Positions 43,801 to 52,867 are shown, counted from the first letter of the stretch. The stretch is 64,000 nucleotides of DNA from Synechococcales cyanobacterium CNB (GCA_030263455.1 SZOZ01000010.1:62001-126000), one strand, 5' to 3'. Notes: generated by a model not told the origin, from the letters alone. A program made the numbers and translations.

Positions 43801-44584
43801 CCGGTCCAGGAACCGGAAAGCAGTGCATTCCCGTTCTTCGATGCGCGGATGTGTGGCTGCATTCACGCTGCTCGAAGCGCTCCTGGTCTCGTTCATAGTC
43901 GGTGTTCTGTTGTCACTGCTCTTTCCTTATCTCGCCGATCTAAAGCTGATGACCCGCAGCATTCGCTCAAATGCGAATATGCGATCGCACGCGACTGTCT
44001 TTGCCTCTTACAATCTGGACCATGATGATTGTATGCCATACGTCACCGATCCTTCGGCGAAGTTCTCGATCCTGCGCGCGGGCGAATATACATATTTCGC
44101 GGTCTATTTCGAGGCTGTCAACAAGTGGAACATCGGCTTGGCGGACATGTACTACGAGAGCATGTACCGGGGCGATTTCTTCGGGTTTCCAGGCGAACCT
44201 CTTTCCGTCTGGACTCACTACAACTACTCACAGGTGTTCCTCGCCGACCCGGCATACTGGCGGCGCGAGAGTCGCATTGGTCCGTCGCAATGGCGCGCGA
44301 CACGGGCCTTCGAAGTTGTCTTCCCATCCTCGAAGGCGTTGCTGATCGATTCCCAGTCGGAGTTGCTGCGGAGAAGGTCGCCTGGCTCGGCTGGGGGCAC
44401 GCCCGTCGGGGCTGCAATTGCAGACGGCGCGGTTCATAATGTGCCGTACGACGCATTTCTTCGTGGCTATCCCAAAGGAACTGGCTGGGAGTGGCATGGG
44501 TGTTTCAACCGTGTGCTACGGCTTGGTATGCACACAACTGACGGGGTTCGGGGACGCGACCTTGCGAGCGGCTGGAATGAGTAG
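43790..44584 (+). CDS. Type IV pilin-like (pseudopilin) protein
   Basis: The protein has 264 aa. The N terminus carries a basic leader and the prepilin motif G-C-V-A-A-F-T-L-L-E-A with a 20-residue hydrophobic helix (residues ~24-50). It is therefore a prepilin-peptidase substrate with the usual Glu at position 5 of the mature chain. The soluble part resembles the globular heads of the many planctomycete pseudopilins, though it is not clearly of the DUF1559 kind. The start overlaps the preceding gene by 11 bases. No pilus assembly gene is in the window. Confidence 0.75.
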   Translation: MHHSRSRNRKAVHSRSSMRGCVAAFTLLEALLVSFIVGVLLSLLFPYLADLKLMTRSIRSNANMRSHATVFASYNLDHDDCMPYVTDPSAKFSILRAGEYTYFAVYFEAVNKWNIGLADMYYESMYRGDFFGFPGEPLSVWTHYNYSQVFLADPAYWRRESRIGPSQWRATRAFEVVFPSSKALLIDSQSELLRRRSPGSAGGTPVGAAIADGAVHNVPYDAFLRGYPKGTGWEWHGCFNRVLRLGMHTTDGVRGRDLASGWNE

Positions 44585-44626
44585 GGGGGGTGGCGCTGGT
44601 GTTTCTTGCCTCGCAAGAAGCACGGC

Positions 44627-45721
44627 CTACCGCATCACCCTGTCCATCTGGCGCCTCTCCTCCGCCGAGGCCCCCTCGACCGGGATCGCGTCCAAGAGGC
44701 TGTCGATGATGGCGTCGGTCGTCACCTGGTCGGCTTCGGCGTTGAAGTTGGTGAGGATGCGGTGCCGCAGCACGGGGCGGGCGATGGAGCGGACGTGGTC
44801 CGGCGTCGCGTGCGTCGAGCCTGACAGGATCGCCTTCGCCTTGGCCGCGAGGACGAGGTACTCGCTGGCGCGCGGGCCGGCCCCCCAGGCGACGTACTCG
44901 GCGACCATCTCCGGCCGCGGCAGCCCCCCGTCCATCGGCTCGTTCACACGCGTCGCCCGAACCAGCCGCAACGCATACCTGATCACGTGGTCGGCCACAG
45001 GCGTGCGGCGAACCAGGTCCTGCACGCGGCGTATCTCGTCGTTGTTGAGGACGGCGTCCACCTGCGTCTCCCCCTTGTGGGCCGAGCGCCGCACGATCTC
45101 AAACTCCTCGTCAGCGCCGGGGTAGTCGATGAGGATCTGGAACATGAAGCGGTCGAGTTGGGCCTCGGGGAGGGGGTAGGTGCCCTCCTGCTCGATGGGG
45201 TTCTGGGTGGCGAGGACGAAGAACGGCTCGGGGAGGGGGTGCTGCACGCCGCCCACGGTCACCTGCCGCTCCTGCATCGCTTCGAGCAGCGCGGCCTGGG
45301 TCTTCGGCGGCGTACGGTTGATCTCATCGGCGAGAATCACGTTGGCGAAAACCGGCCCCTTCACGAAGCGGAGTTCTCGCGCGCCCGTCGCCTTGTCCTC
45401 TTCGATCACCTCCGTACCCGTGATGTCGGACGGCATCAGGTCCGGCGTGAACTGGATGCGGCTGAACCCGAGCGACAGCGTCCGGGCGATCGTCGAAATG
45501 AGCAGCGTCTTCGCCAGGCCCGGCACGCCCACCACGACGGCATGCCCCCGGCAGAAGATCGCCATCAGGGCCTGCTCGACGACCTCGTCCTGACCGACGA
45601 TGACCTTGCGAATCTCCGCTTTGAGCCGGTCGAACGCCTCGCGCACCTCGGCGAGCGCGTCCTCGGTGTTGCGCGGCGGCTGGTTGGCGGGGTGCGGCGT
45701 GCCGGCGAGTGGGTCGGGCAT
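44627..45721 (-). CDS. MoxR-family AAA+ ATPase
   Basis: The protein has 364 aa. The MoxR core has VIVGQDEVVEQALMAI, a Walker A variant GVPGLAKTLL, Walker B VILADEINRTPPKTQAALLEAM, sensor 1 LATQNPIEQEGTYPLPEAQLDRF, and a C-terminal lid domain. MoxR proteins act as chaperones for metal-cofactor insertion or for VWA-domain partners. The usual partners (DUF58, VWA protein) are not downstream here; the next gene is convergent. The ATG at 45721 has only a weak GGAG upstream. Confidence 0.92.
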   Translation of the reverse strand: MPDPLAGTPHPANQPPRNTEDALAEVREAFDRLKAEIRKVIVGQDEVVEQALMAIFCRGHAVVVGVPGLAKTLLISTIARTLSLGFSRIQFTPDLMPSDITGTEVIEEDKATGARELRFVKGPVFANVILADEINRTPPKTQAALLEAMQERQVTVGGVQHPLPEPFFVLATQNPIEQEGTYPLPEAQLDRFMFQILIDYPGADEEFEIVRRSAHKGETQVDAVLNNDEIRRVQDLVRRTPVADHVIRYALRLVRATRVNEPMDGGLPRPEMVAEYVAWGAGPRASEYLVLAAKAKAILSGSTHATPDHVRSIARPVLRHRILTNFNAEADQVTTDAIIDSLLDAIPVEGASAEERRQMDRVMR

Positions 45722-45825
45722 GGGGAGGCTCCGGAGGCTGGGTAGGGGAGGGTAGCAGTCGAGCAACGGGCCAAGTTACCAAATGGCCAAAGGGCCAAAT
45801 CGGAGGGGGGAGGAGGGGGAAGACG

Positions 45826-45859
45826 AAAACGGCCGTCGGGGGTTAGCCCGATCGGCCGT
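45826..45859 (-). terminator. Intrinsic terminator of the sigma/anti-sigma/PDZ operon
   Basis: On the minus strand CGGCCG-AT-CGGG pairs with CCCG-A-CGGCCG around a short loop, followed by TTTTCGTCTT, 65 bases after the PDZ gene's stop. Confidence 0.7.
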
Positions 45860-45923
45860 GTCGCGGTGTCGTCGGCCCGCGCGGGGCAGGGGGGCGCCCC
45901 TCAGGCGTGCCTTCGACGGTGCA

Positions 45924-47159
45924 TCAGCGGTTGCGTTCCCGGTCGCGCTCCAGCGCGTTCACGAGCCGGTCGATGCTGCGTTCGAGCCTGTCGAGACGCT
46001 CCTCGATGCGGGCCATCCGGTCCTGCATCCCGTGGTCCGGTGCGGCCGGGGATGCTGAAGGCGGGGTCGGTTGGACGAAGAGGCGACCGCCCTCCGCCGG
46101 AGGCGCGATGCGTTCTCCCCAGCGGTACAAGAAGTTCTCTTCGTTGAGCCTGCGGCGGAGTTGGCCGCCTTCGTCCGTCAGCCTGCGGACGAGTTCCTCC
46201 ACCTCGCGCCGGATCTCGGGCGTGAACTCCGCGCCGATATCTCCGAGGTGCTCGCGGAGTTTCATCGCCAACTCTCGCACCTGGTTGGTATCCCCGAAGC
46301 GCTCGACCCACACGCCGGGAGCCGTCGGCGCACCGGGCACCGCAGGGACCGAAGGAACGGCCATCGCGCCCACGCCCAGGCGGGTCGCGTCATACGGAGC
46401 GAGCACAACCTTCACTTCCTTCTTCTGCCCGGACTGCAGGACCGTCAGGTTGAGCGTGTCGCCGGGCTTGCGCGAGCGGAGAATCTCTCGCAGACGCGCC
46501 TGCGTCGCGGGCTTCTCGTTGTCGATCAGGATGATGATGTCGTGCGGCTTGAGGCCCGCCTCCGCGGCGGGTGTGCCCTCGGAAACCGATGCGATCAGGA
46601 TGCCCTCGCCCTCGGCGAGGTTGAAGTGTTCACGGATGGACTCGCCCGGCTCGGCCATGGTGATGCCGACCATGACCGGGGGAGGAGACGCGATCTCGGG
46701 CTGCATCTGAGTGCGCCCCGTCGCGCCGTTCGGGGGCAGGAAGAAGGTTCCTCCACCGCCCTGCATGTCGATCTTCGGCACCAAGTGCACGATCGCGCCG
46801 TCGTCGCCGAACATGAACGCATTCGCGTCGCCGACGGTGACGGCCGTAACGACGTTACCCTTCTCGTCCAGCAGTTCGATCACGCCCCCGTCCTTGCGGC
46901 GGATGCGCTCCTCCGGCACAGGCTTGCCGTCGATCGTGGCCGTGGTCCGACCGTCCCGGACCTCGACCGTGACCTCGCGGCCGTTCTCGACCTGACGGAC
47001 GATCACATGCTGACGGACCTTCGCCGCATCGGTGGTCGCCTGACCCTCGAAGCGGATTCGGCCTTCCTGCTCCGCGGTGCGGCTCTGCGCGAACACCGTG
47101 CCGGAGAGCGCGGCGAGGCAGGCGGCCGCGCCGATGACGATCCTTCGCGTGTCGGTCAT
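45924..47159 (-). CDS. Exported PDZ-domain protein
   Basis: The protein has 411 aa. A signal peptide (residues ~1-25) is followed by a beta-rich region and one PDZ domain (~185-275: GILIASVSEGTPAAEAGLKPHDIIILID, RSRKPGDTLNLTVL). Pro/Ala and helical regions and a C-terminal coiled coil (QDRMARIEERLDRLERSIDRLVNALERD) complete it. No protease domain is present, so it differs from DegP/DegS and may be a scaffold or regulator of envelope proteolysis. It follows the sigma/anti-sigma pair after 88 bases and may belong to the same envelope-stress operon. Confidence 0.78.
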   Translation of the reverse strand: MTDTRRIVIGAAACLAALSGTVFAQSRTAEQEGRIRFEGQATTDAAKVRQHVIVRQVENGREVTVEVRDGRTTATIDGKPVPEERIRRKDGGVIELLDEKGNVVTAVTVGDANAFMFGDDGAIVHLVPKIDMQGGGGTFFLPPNGATGRTQMQPEIASPPPVMVGITMAEPGESIREHFNLAEGEGILIASVSEGTPAAEAGLKPHDIIILIDNEKPATQARLREILRSRKPGDTLNLTVLQSGQKKEVKVVLAPYDATRLGVGAMAVPSVPAVPGAPTAPGVWVERFGDTNQVRELAMKLREHLGDIGAEFTPEIRREVEELVRRLTDEGGQLRRRLNEENFLYRWGERIAPPAEGGRLFVQPTPPSASPAAPDHGMQDRMARIEERLDRLERSIDRLVNALERDRERNR

Positions 47160-47247
47160 GGTCGTTGTCCTCCATCGTGTGCGGGCGAGGCCCGCCATGG
47201 TGTGGGATCGGGAGCAGAGATGCGCGGTACACAAGGTCCCGTCAGCA

Positions 47248-47868
47248 TCAGTCCGCGCGGGTCGGACGCGGCGTCGGCTCGAAGCGGACGGGGACAGGTT
47301 GGCCGGCCTCGTCATACCCGAGGCGGTAGAAGTCATCGGCGCGGAGACGTTCCACGATCTGACGCACGTAGATGACCTCCAGGCCGTTCTCGACGGGGGT
47401 CGTCTGCAGAACGATGCGTTCCGGGAGTTCGCCGAGCACCGTGCCGTCGGCCTGGCCCCGGTTGTAGTAGGCGTCGAGGGCGTCCTGCGGCGTGTTGATC
47501 CGCACAAGTCCCGGGACGAGGCTCGCGTTCTGCCCGTCCGTCCCGTGCCGCGCCTGCCGCGGCCCGATGAAGGCGGCCAGCGCGAGGCCCGCCGCGAGCG
47601 CCCAGCCGCCCCACGCGGCCACGGTGCGGATGCGGAACGTCAGGCGCTCGCTCAGGTGCTCCTCGATCGGCGCGCTCACGTCGTCGGCGACGGCGACCGC
47701 GTGCGCAACGGCGGCGGCGAGTTCCGCACGGTCCTGCTGCGCCTCCGCCAGCTCACGCCAGATCGCGGGGTCGCGGTCCGCCATCGCGCGGAACGCGGAC
47801 CAGTCCTCCGGCGTCGCTTCACCGTCAAGGGCGCGGCTGATGAGAATGTCCCGGTCTGCGCCGCTCAT
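47248..47868 (-). CDS. Anti-sigma factor, membrane-anchored
   Basis: The protein has 206 aa. The N-terminal ~80 residues are helical and cytoplasmic, starting ISRALDGEATPEDWSAF (a zinc-less anti-sigma type). A membrane helix at ~88-108 (VAAWGGWALAAGLALAAFIG) is followed by an outer domain of ~95 residues. The ATG overlaps the sigma gene's stop (ATGA), the usual arrangement of an ECF sigma factor and its cognate anti-sigma factor. Confidence 0.83.
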   Translation of the reverse strand: MSGADRDILISRALDGEATPEDWSAFRAMADRDPAIWRELAEAQQDRAELAAAVAHAVAVADDVSAPIEEHLSERLTFRIRTVAAWGGWALAAGLALAAFIGPRQARHGTDGQNASLVPGLVRINTPQDALDAYYNRGQADGTVLGELPERIVLQTTPVENGLEVIYVRQIVERLRADDFYRLGYDEAGQPVPVRFEPTPRPTRAD

Positions 47869-48497
47869 GATGTGGCTCCTTCGGTGGCGGGTGTCGGGCC
47901 GATGGCGTGCCGTGCGGCGAGTTCACGCAGCATCCGCCGACCCCTGGCGATGCGGGTCTCGACCGTCGTCTCCGGCAGGCCCACCACCAGGCCGATCTCG
48001 CGGTACGACATCCCGTGAAGGCACCGGAGCAGCAGCGGCTCGCGGTACGACTCCGGAAGTTCGAGCGCGAGATTCAGCACCCGGGTCGCGTCCTCGCGGC
48101 GGGCAGCGAGCACATCCGGTGTCTCCCCATTCACCGGCTGCGGCACGTGCTCCACGGACGACCGACGCGCGGGCACAACGTCGGGACGCGACCGGGCCTT
48201 CCGCGCCGCAAGACGCGCCGCGTTGATGGCGACCGAACGCAGCCAAGGCCGCAACGAGGCGGGGTCGCGGAGGCCTCCCAGTCTGCGAACGAAGGTCATG
48301 GCGACATCCTGCAGCAGGTCTTCAAGGTCCGCGTGGCGGGGCTTGTACGCGAGCAGCACGCCGGCAACCCACCGGCGGTGACGCTGCCAGAGCGCACGCA
48401 CCGCGTCGGGGTCGCCCCCGAGGGCCGCGGCGAGCGTCGGGTCGTGCGAGTCCTCAAGCCCCTCGGCTTGCGGCTCGGGTTCGTGGGCCATCGTCAT
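47865..48497 (-). CDS. ECF-type RNA polymerase sigma factor
   Basis: The protein has 210 aa. Region 2 is visible in DLEDLLQDVAMTFVRRLGGLRDPASLRPWLRSVAINAARLAARK, and region 4 (helix-turn-helix) in LPESYREPLLLRCLHGMSYREIGLVVGLPETTVETRIARGRRMLRE. It is coupled to its anti-sigma factor. The ATG at 48497 is preceded by GGAG. It probably activates envelope-related genes, including its own operon, which is typical of such pairs. This is inference. Confidence 0.93.
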   Translation of the reverse strand: MTMAHEPEPQAEGLEDSHDPTLAAALGGDPDAVRALWQRHRRWVAGVLLAYKPRHADLEDLLQDVAMTFVRRLGGLRDPASLRPWLRSVAINAARLAARKARSRPDVVPARRSSVEHVPQPVNGETPDVLAARREDATRVLNLALELPESYREPLLLRCLHGMSYREIGLVVGLPETTVETRIARGRRMLRELAARHAIGPTPATEGATS

Positions 48498-48629
48498 GCT
48501 CCGCGATGCACGCAGGGATGCGCCCCACCCGCGCTCCCGTCAGGACCGCCGCGGCTTCGGGCTATCCTCCTTCTTCGGGCTGGGGGCCTGTCGCGTTCGC
48601 GCAGGGGAGGCCCGGGCTGCCGCGAACGC

Positions 48630-49634
48630 ATGGCGACGAACCGCACAACCCGCCCGTCATCCGAACAGGCCGTGATGCCCTTCGGAGATCACCTCGAAGA
48701 ACTCCGTCGGCGACTCATCCTCGCGCTCCTCGGGCTGGCTCCCATCTTCGTTCTCTCCATGTCCTTCGGGCGGCCGATGCTGGACTTCCTCACCCGGCCC
48801 GTCACCCGCCAACTGCGGGCCTCGGGCCTGCCGCCCGAGATGCTGGCGACCAACTTCCTCGAAACCTTCGGCACCTACGTCTTTCTCTCGCTCGTGGTGA
48901 CGGTGCTGGCCGGCAGCCCCTGGGTGCTCTACCAGTTGTGGAAGTTCGTCGCACCGGGCCTGTACGAGACCGAGCGGCGCTTCGTCTACATCCTGCTCCC
49001 GTTGAGTTTCTCGCTCACCGTCACGAGCGCCGTCTTCCTCTACGCCGTCATCATGCCAGTCGTGCTCTCGTTCTTCATCGAGTTCGGGTCGGCCGTCGGG
49101 CGGACCGACCCCCACGTCGCTCCTCTGCCAGAGGGGATCGTGCTCCCGGCGTTCCCGCGGCTGGAGGCGGATCCGCCGCGGCCGGAGGTCGGGGCGGCCT
49201 GGATCAACACGGAACTCATGCAACTGCGCGTCTGCGTGGGCTACGAGGGCAGCAAGGCCGTGGTTCGCGGGTCGAACCTTACCCAGGGCAGCGGGATCGT
49301 CCAGCAGTACCGCATCAGCGAGTACACCAAGACCTTCCTCACGATGGCGATGGCTTTCGCGCTCGGGTTCCAGACGCCGGTTGTCGTGCTGCTGCTCGGG
49401 TGGGCAGGGCTGGTGAAGCCCGCCATGCTGAAGAAGTACCGCAAGCACGTCATCATGGGGTGCTGCATCGCCGCCGCGCTGCTCACGCCCGCAGACCCGA
49501 TCTCGATGGCCCTCCTCGCCGCGCCGCTCTGGGCGCTCTTCGAACTCGGAAGCGTGCTGCTGCGCCTGCTGCCCGCCGAGCGCGTAGCGCGCATGGGCCG
49601 TCGCGGCCAGGCGGATCGGGACGGTGAGGCGTGA
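48630..49634 (+). CDS. tatC: Sec-independent translocase TatC with periplasmic insertion
   Basis: The protein has 334 aa. It has the TatC hallmark HLEELRRRL near residue 22 (signal-binding Glu) and six membrane helices. Around 75 residues (~150-225, PEGIVLPAFPRLEADPPRP and following) are inserted in the periplasmic loop that is short in Escherichia coli TatC. After the insert the conserved ISEYTKTFLTMAMAFALGFQTPV resumes. It exports folded proteins in the inner membrane. A TATCCT box at 48552 could be its promoter. TadA and Fpg are translationally coupled downstream. Confidence 0.93.
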   Translation: MATNRTTRPSSEQAVMPFGDHLEELRRRLILALLGLAPIFVLSMSFGRPMLDFLTRPVTRQLRASGLPPEMLATNFLETFGTYVFLSLVVTVLAGSPWVLYQLWKFVAPGLYETERRFVYILLPLSFSLTVTSAVFLYAVIMPVVLSFFIEFGSAVGRTDPHVAPLPEGIVLPAFPRLEADPPRPEVGAAWINTELMQLRVCVGYEGSKAVVRGSNLTQGSGIVQQYRISEYTKTFLTMAMAFALGFQTPVVVLLLGWAGLVKPAMLKKYRKHVIMGCCIAAALLTPADPISMALLAAPLWALFELGSVLLRLLPAERVARMGRRGQADRDGEA

Positions 49635-50164
49635 GAGGGGGGGTGTTCTATTCCCGTCTCGGCCCCCTGCCGCGACCGCGACCTGCGGGCGAACCGACCG
49701 CGGCCGACGACGCGATGATGACGCGCGCCCTCGCCCTCGCCGGTGCCGCCGCCGCCATCGGGGAGGTGCCTGTCGGCGCGGTCGTCTATGAAACCGCCTC
49801 CGCCCGCGTGCTCGGCGAAGGTTTCAACCGACGCGAGGCGGATCACGACCCGGCCGCACACGCCGAGCTCCTGGCCGTGCGCGCGGCATCGCAAACGATC
49901 GGCGACTGGCGGCTGAACCACTGCACGCTGGTGGTCACGCTCGAACCCTGTGCCATGTGCGCCGGGCTGGTCGTGAACGCGAGGGTCGGACGCCTCGTCT
50001 ACGGAGCGAACGACCCGAAGGCAGGTGCGTGCGAAAGCCTCTACGCCATCCCGTCCGACAGCCGGCTGAACCACAGGCCGCAAATCGTGCACGGCGTACG
50101 AGCCGAGGCGTGCGGCGACCTGCTGCGCACGTTCTTCCGGCAACTCCGCCGCGGAGAAGCCTGA
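49631..50164 (+). CDS. Nucleoside/tRNA adenosine deaminase (TadA-like)
   Basis: The protein has 177 aa. Zinc ligands and proton donor are HAE (77-79) and PCAMC (106-110), the TadA pattern. TadA converts A34 to inosine in tRNA-Arg; the sequence downstream of the zinc site (GRLVYGANDPKAGACESLY) also matches TadA, so this is more likely than a free-nucleoside deaminase. The GTG overlaps the TatC stop (GTGA). The first ~25 residues are a family-atypical extension; an ATG at residue 29 is a possible internal start. Confidence 0.88.
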   Translation: MRGGVFYSRLGPLPRPRPAGEPTAADDAMMTRALALAGAAAAIGEVPVGAVVYETASARVLGEGFNRREADHDPAAHAELLAVRAASQTIGDWRLNHCTLVVTLEPCAMCAGLVVNARVGRLVYGANDPKAGACESLYAIPSDSRLNHRPQIVHGVRAEACGDLLRTFFRQLRRGEA

Positions 50165-51063
50165 TGCCCGAACTCCCCGAAGTCGAGACCGTGCGCCGAG
50201 GCCTCGCACGCGCCATCATGGGGCGCCGCGTCGAGTTCGCGCGTCTGCTCCGGCGCGACGTGCTCCGCACCCGGCAACCTCCCGGAGCCACCGCCCTGCT
50301 CGTCGGCGGCACAGTCCGCGACCTGCTCCGATATGGCAAGCACCTCGCCGTTGTGGTCGATGACGGCCGCTCCCTCGGCGTCCACCTCGGCATGACAGGG
50401 CAGTTGCTGGCTACGCGGCTCGGCGAGCCGACAACGACTCGCAACCACGCCCATGCGCGATGGGTCTTCGACGACGGCACCACCCTCGTGTTCCGCGACC
50501 CGCGCCGCTTCGGAGGACTGTGGAGCTACTCCACGCTCGACGCGCTGCGAGCCGAGCGATGGGCAGCTCTTGGTCCGGATGCGCTGCGCGTCACCACGCG
50601 GCATCTCGCATCTGCACTCGCGGCCGCTCGGCGACCCGTGAAGGCGGCGCTGCTCGACCAGACCATCCTCGCCGGCGTCGGCAATATCTACGCGGACGAG
50701 GCCTTGTTCCGCGCGAACATCCATCCGGCACGCTCAGCAGCCTCGCTCTCAACAACCGAAGTTGAACGGCTGACGGAGTCCATCCGGGCAGTGCTCCGCG
50801 AGGCGGTGCGCGCCGGGGGTTCAACGATCAGGGATTACGCCGGGTCTGACGGCAGCCCCGGCCGCCAGCAGGAACGGCACCTCGTCTACGGACGGGGGGG
50901 GCAGCCCTGCGTGCGCTGCGGCACGCCGCTGACGACCTCGCTCGTGGCCCAAAGAACGACGGTCGCCTGCCGAACATGCCAACGTCTTCCGAAGAGTTAT
51001 CCACATCGGAGCGCGACCTGTTTACCGTCCGCCAAGGTGCATCGGGCTGCCCCAAAAGCCTGA
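50164..51063 (+). CDS. mutM: Formamidopyrimidine-DNA glycosylase
   Basis: The protein has 299 aa. It starts MPELPEVETVRRGL with the catalytic Pro2 and Glu3. GKHLAV (DNA-contacting Lys), GVGNIYADEALF (helix-two-turn-helix region) and a zinc finger CVRC...CRTC at the C-terminal part (about 258-282) complete the family features. It removes 8-oxoguanine from DNA. It overlaps the deaminase stop by one base (TGATG). About 18 extra residues follow the zinc finger, which usually ends the protein. Confidence 0.95.
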   Translation: MPELPEVETVRRGLARAIMGRRVEFARLLRRDVLRTRQPPGATALLVGGTVRDLLRYGKHLAVVVDDGRSLGVHLGMTGQLLATRLGEPTTTRNHAHARWVFDDGTTLVFRDPRRFGGLWSYSTLDALRAERWAALGPDALRVTTRHLASALAAARRPVKAALLDQTILAGVGNIYADEALFRANIHPARSAASLSTTEVERLTESIRAVLREAVRAGGSTIRDYAGSDGSPGRQQERHLVYGRGGQPCVRCGTPLTTSLVAQRTTVACRTCQRLPKSYPHRSATCLPSAKVHRAAPKA

Positions 51064-51431
51064 GAACTCCTCTCCCTGAAAGAAGAGAACTCTTCAGAGT
51101 TGAGTAGCAGTATGCCCCGTCGAGAAGTGGACAATCGGGAGAGTTCGCCGCAAGTCCCCGTAGACCAGGCACTTGGTGCTACCCGGCGGTGTGCGTATGC
51201 CGACGACAGCCTGTCGTCTGCTGATGACGAAAGACGATCCCGTCGGTCTGGTCGGTCAACACGACTGGAGTGATCCTGATCTGGTTCGCCCACTCCGGCG
51301 CTGATCGCGTGGTCGTGCACAAGTTGTTCACACGCCGGCCGACAGCCCGCTATCCCGAACATTGGCCGACCGGCGAGGGCAGTTCGACTGTTTTCGGTTG
51401 ATCGAGAGAGTTCTCTTGGCAGAATGGGTCT
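51064..51431. other. Intergenic region of about 370 bases
   Basis: It contains GAAGAGAACTCTTC at 51082-51095 (a near-palindrome) and the inverse decamer AGAGTTCTCT at 51407-51416, just before the next gene. No RNA gene or open frame that I can support. The promoter of the FG-GAP gene must lie here, but no clear -10 box is seen. Confidence 0.35.
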
Positions 51432-52799
51432 GTGAGCCGTCGCAACGCTGTCGGCCTTGGCATTCTCGTCGCATCGCTCGCCTGGTCGTCCCTCGCCGTG
51501 GGTCAGGGTGAGCGAGTCAGCGCCCAGGATGCGGCCCCCGGCGACGCTTTCGGCTTCAGCGTGACCGTGTTGGACCACCTGTTCGTGGTCGGATCGCCGA
51601 CCAACGACGCCGCAGGGAATGACAGCGGTGTGATCTATCTCTTCGAGCGCGGTACAGGCGGTTGGGTCCAGGGGGCGAAGCTGACGGCCACGGAAGCCCG
51701 GCCAGGTGACTGGCTCGGGCATTCGGTCGCACTCGCGGGGGACGTCGTCGTTGCGGGTGCACCCTTGGCGGACCCGGCCGGTTCGGAAAGCGGCGCGGCC
51801 TTTCTCTTCGAGAAATCGGCAGGTGAGTGGGTCCAGGTGCAGCGGCTGGTGGCGTCGGACGCGGCCGCGGGCGCGCGATTCGGCTTCGCGGTCGCCGCGG
51901 CAGAGGGCCTCGTGATCGTCGGCGCGTACCAGGCCGACGGTGGACGCGGCGCGGCGTACATCTTCGAGAAGAACGCCGGCGTCTGGGAGCAGACGGCACG
52001 GCTCGCTTCCCCGAGCGCGAGCGTGGGAAGCTACTTCGCCCAGTCACTGGCCGTCGGCGACGGCGTCATCGCGATCGGATCCATGGGCGACGACAGCGCG
52101 GGCATGGACGCCGGAGCCGTGCATCTCTATACCCGCGACGGCAACGGCGTGTGGGAGTTCGCCACCACGATCACGGCCGCGGACGCCACGCCAGGCGCGC
52201 TCTTCGGCGCGGGCATCGGGCTGTACGATCGCGCGATGGTGGTCGGCGCGCTCGCAGGCGATTCGGGGCCGTTCACAGGCGCGGCGTACGTGTTTCGCAA
52301 CACGGACACGGGTTGGACGCAGGAGGCGAGACTCGCACCGCCGGTGCCTGCGCCGAGCCTGTACTTCGGCCGCGCCGTGGCGATTCACGGCTCAACGGCC
52401 GTTGTCGGCTCATACCGCGACGACACTGGTGCAACCGACGCCGGCGCTGTGTTTGTCTACGAGGAAAGCGACGGGGCATGGCCCCGCACCGCGACGCTCC
52501 TGGCGACCGACCCGGATCAGGGTGACTGGCTCGGCTATTCCGTGGCGATCGCGGAGAGCGTGATCGCCGCGGGCGCGCACGGCGACGACGACAACGGCCC
52601 GTTCAGCGGCGCGACATGGGTCTTCGAACGCTGCCGCGCCGACTTCAACGGCGACGGTTCCGTGAACACGCTCGACGTGCTCGCCTTCCTCAACGCCTTC
52701 ACCTCCGGCGATCAGCGCGCCGACTTCAACGGCGACGGCGTCATCAACACGCTGGACTTTCTGGCGTTTCTGAACGCCTGGGCCATCGGGTGCCGGTAA
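51432..52799 (+). CDS. Secreted FG-GAP repeat protein with GC-type dockerin tail
   Basis: The protein has 455 aa. A signal peptide (VGLGILVASLAWSSLAVGQ) precedes about seven FG-GAP-like blades (GDWLGHSVALAGDVVVAGAP and similar, each ~50 residues). Two dockerin-like calcium loops (DFNGDGSVNTLDVLAFLNAF and DFNGDGVINTLDFLAFLNAW) end in IGCR. A beta-propeller exposed at the surface is likely. It differs from the truncated FG-GAP protein at 120 in keeping its C-terminal anchor. GTG 51432 is the only reasonable start. Confidence 0.85.
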   Translation: MSRRNAVGLGILVASLAWSSLAVGQGERVSAQDAAPGDAFGFSVTVLDHLFVVGSPTNDAAGNDSGVIYLFERGTGGWVQGAKLTATEARPGDWLGHSVALAGDVVVAGAPLADPAGSESGAAFLFEKSAGEWVQVQRLVASDAAAGARFGFAVAAAEGLVIVGAYQADGGRGAAYIFEKNAGVWEQTARLASPSASVGSYFAQSLAVGDGVIAIGSMGDDSAGMDAGAVHLYTRDGNGVWEFATTITAADATPGALFGAGIGLYDRAMVVGALAGDSGPFTGAAYVFRNTDTGWTQEARLAPPVPAPSLYFGRAVAIHGSTAVVGSYRDDTGATDAGAVFVYEESDGAWPRTATLLATDPDQGDWLGYSVAIAESVIAAGAHGDDDNGPFSGATWVFERCRADFNGDGSVNTLDVLAFLNAFTSGDQRADFNGDGVINTLDFLAFLNAWAIGCR

Positions 52800-52828
52800 C
52801 CTCGCGGCGGCGGGCACTGCTTGCCAGC

Positions 52829-52867
52829 CCGGCGACGGCCTCACGAATGCCGCACCGGACATTTTTT
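52829..52867 (+). terminator. Probable intrinsic terminator after the FG-GAP gene
   Basis: An imperfect hairpin (CCGG..GGC with GCC..CCGG) is followed by a run of six T at 52862-52867. The stem has mismatches, so the call is moderate. Confidence 0.45.

Noticed and set aside
51082-51416. Decamer AGAGAACTCT and its inverse flanking an intergenic region
   Set aside because: Ten-base inverse pairs 320 bases apart are too short to claim as a mobile-element end or operator pair without more copies.
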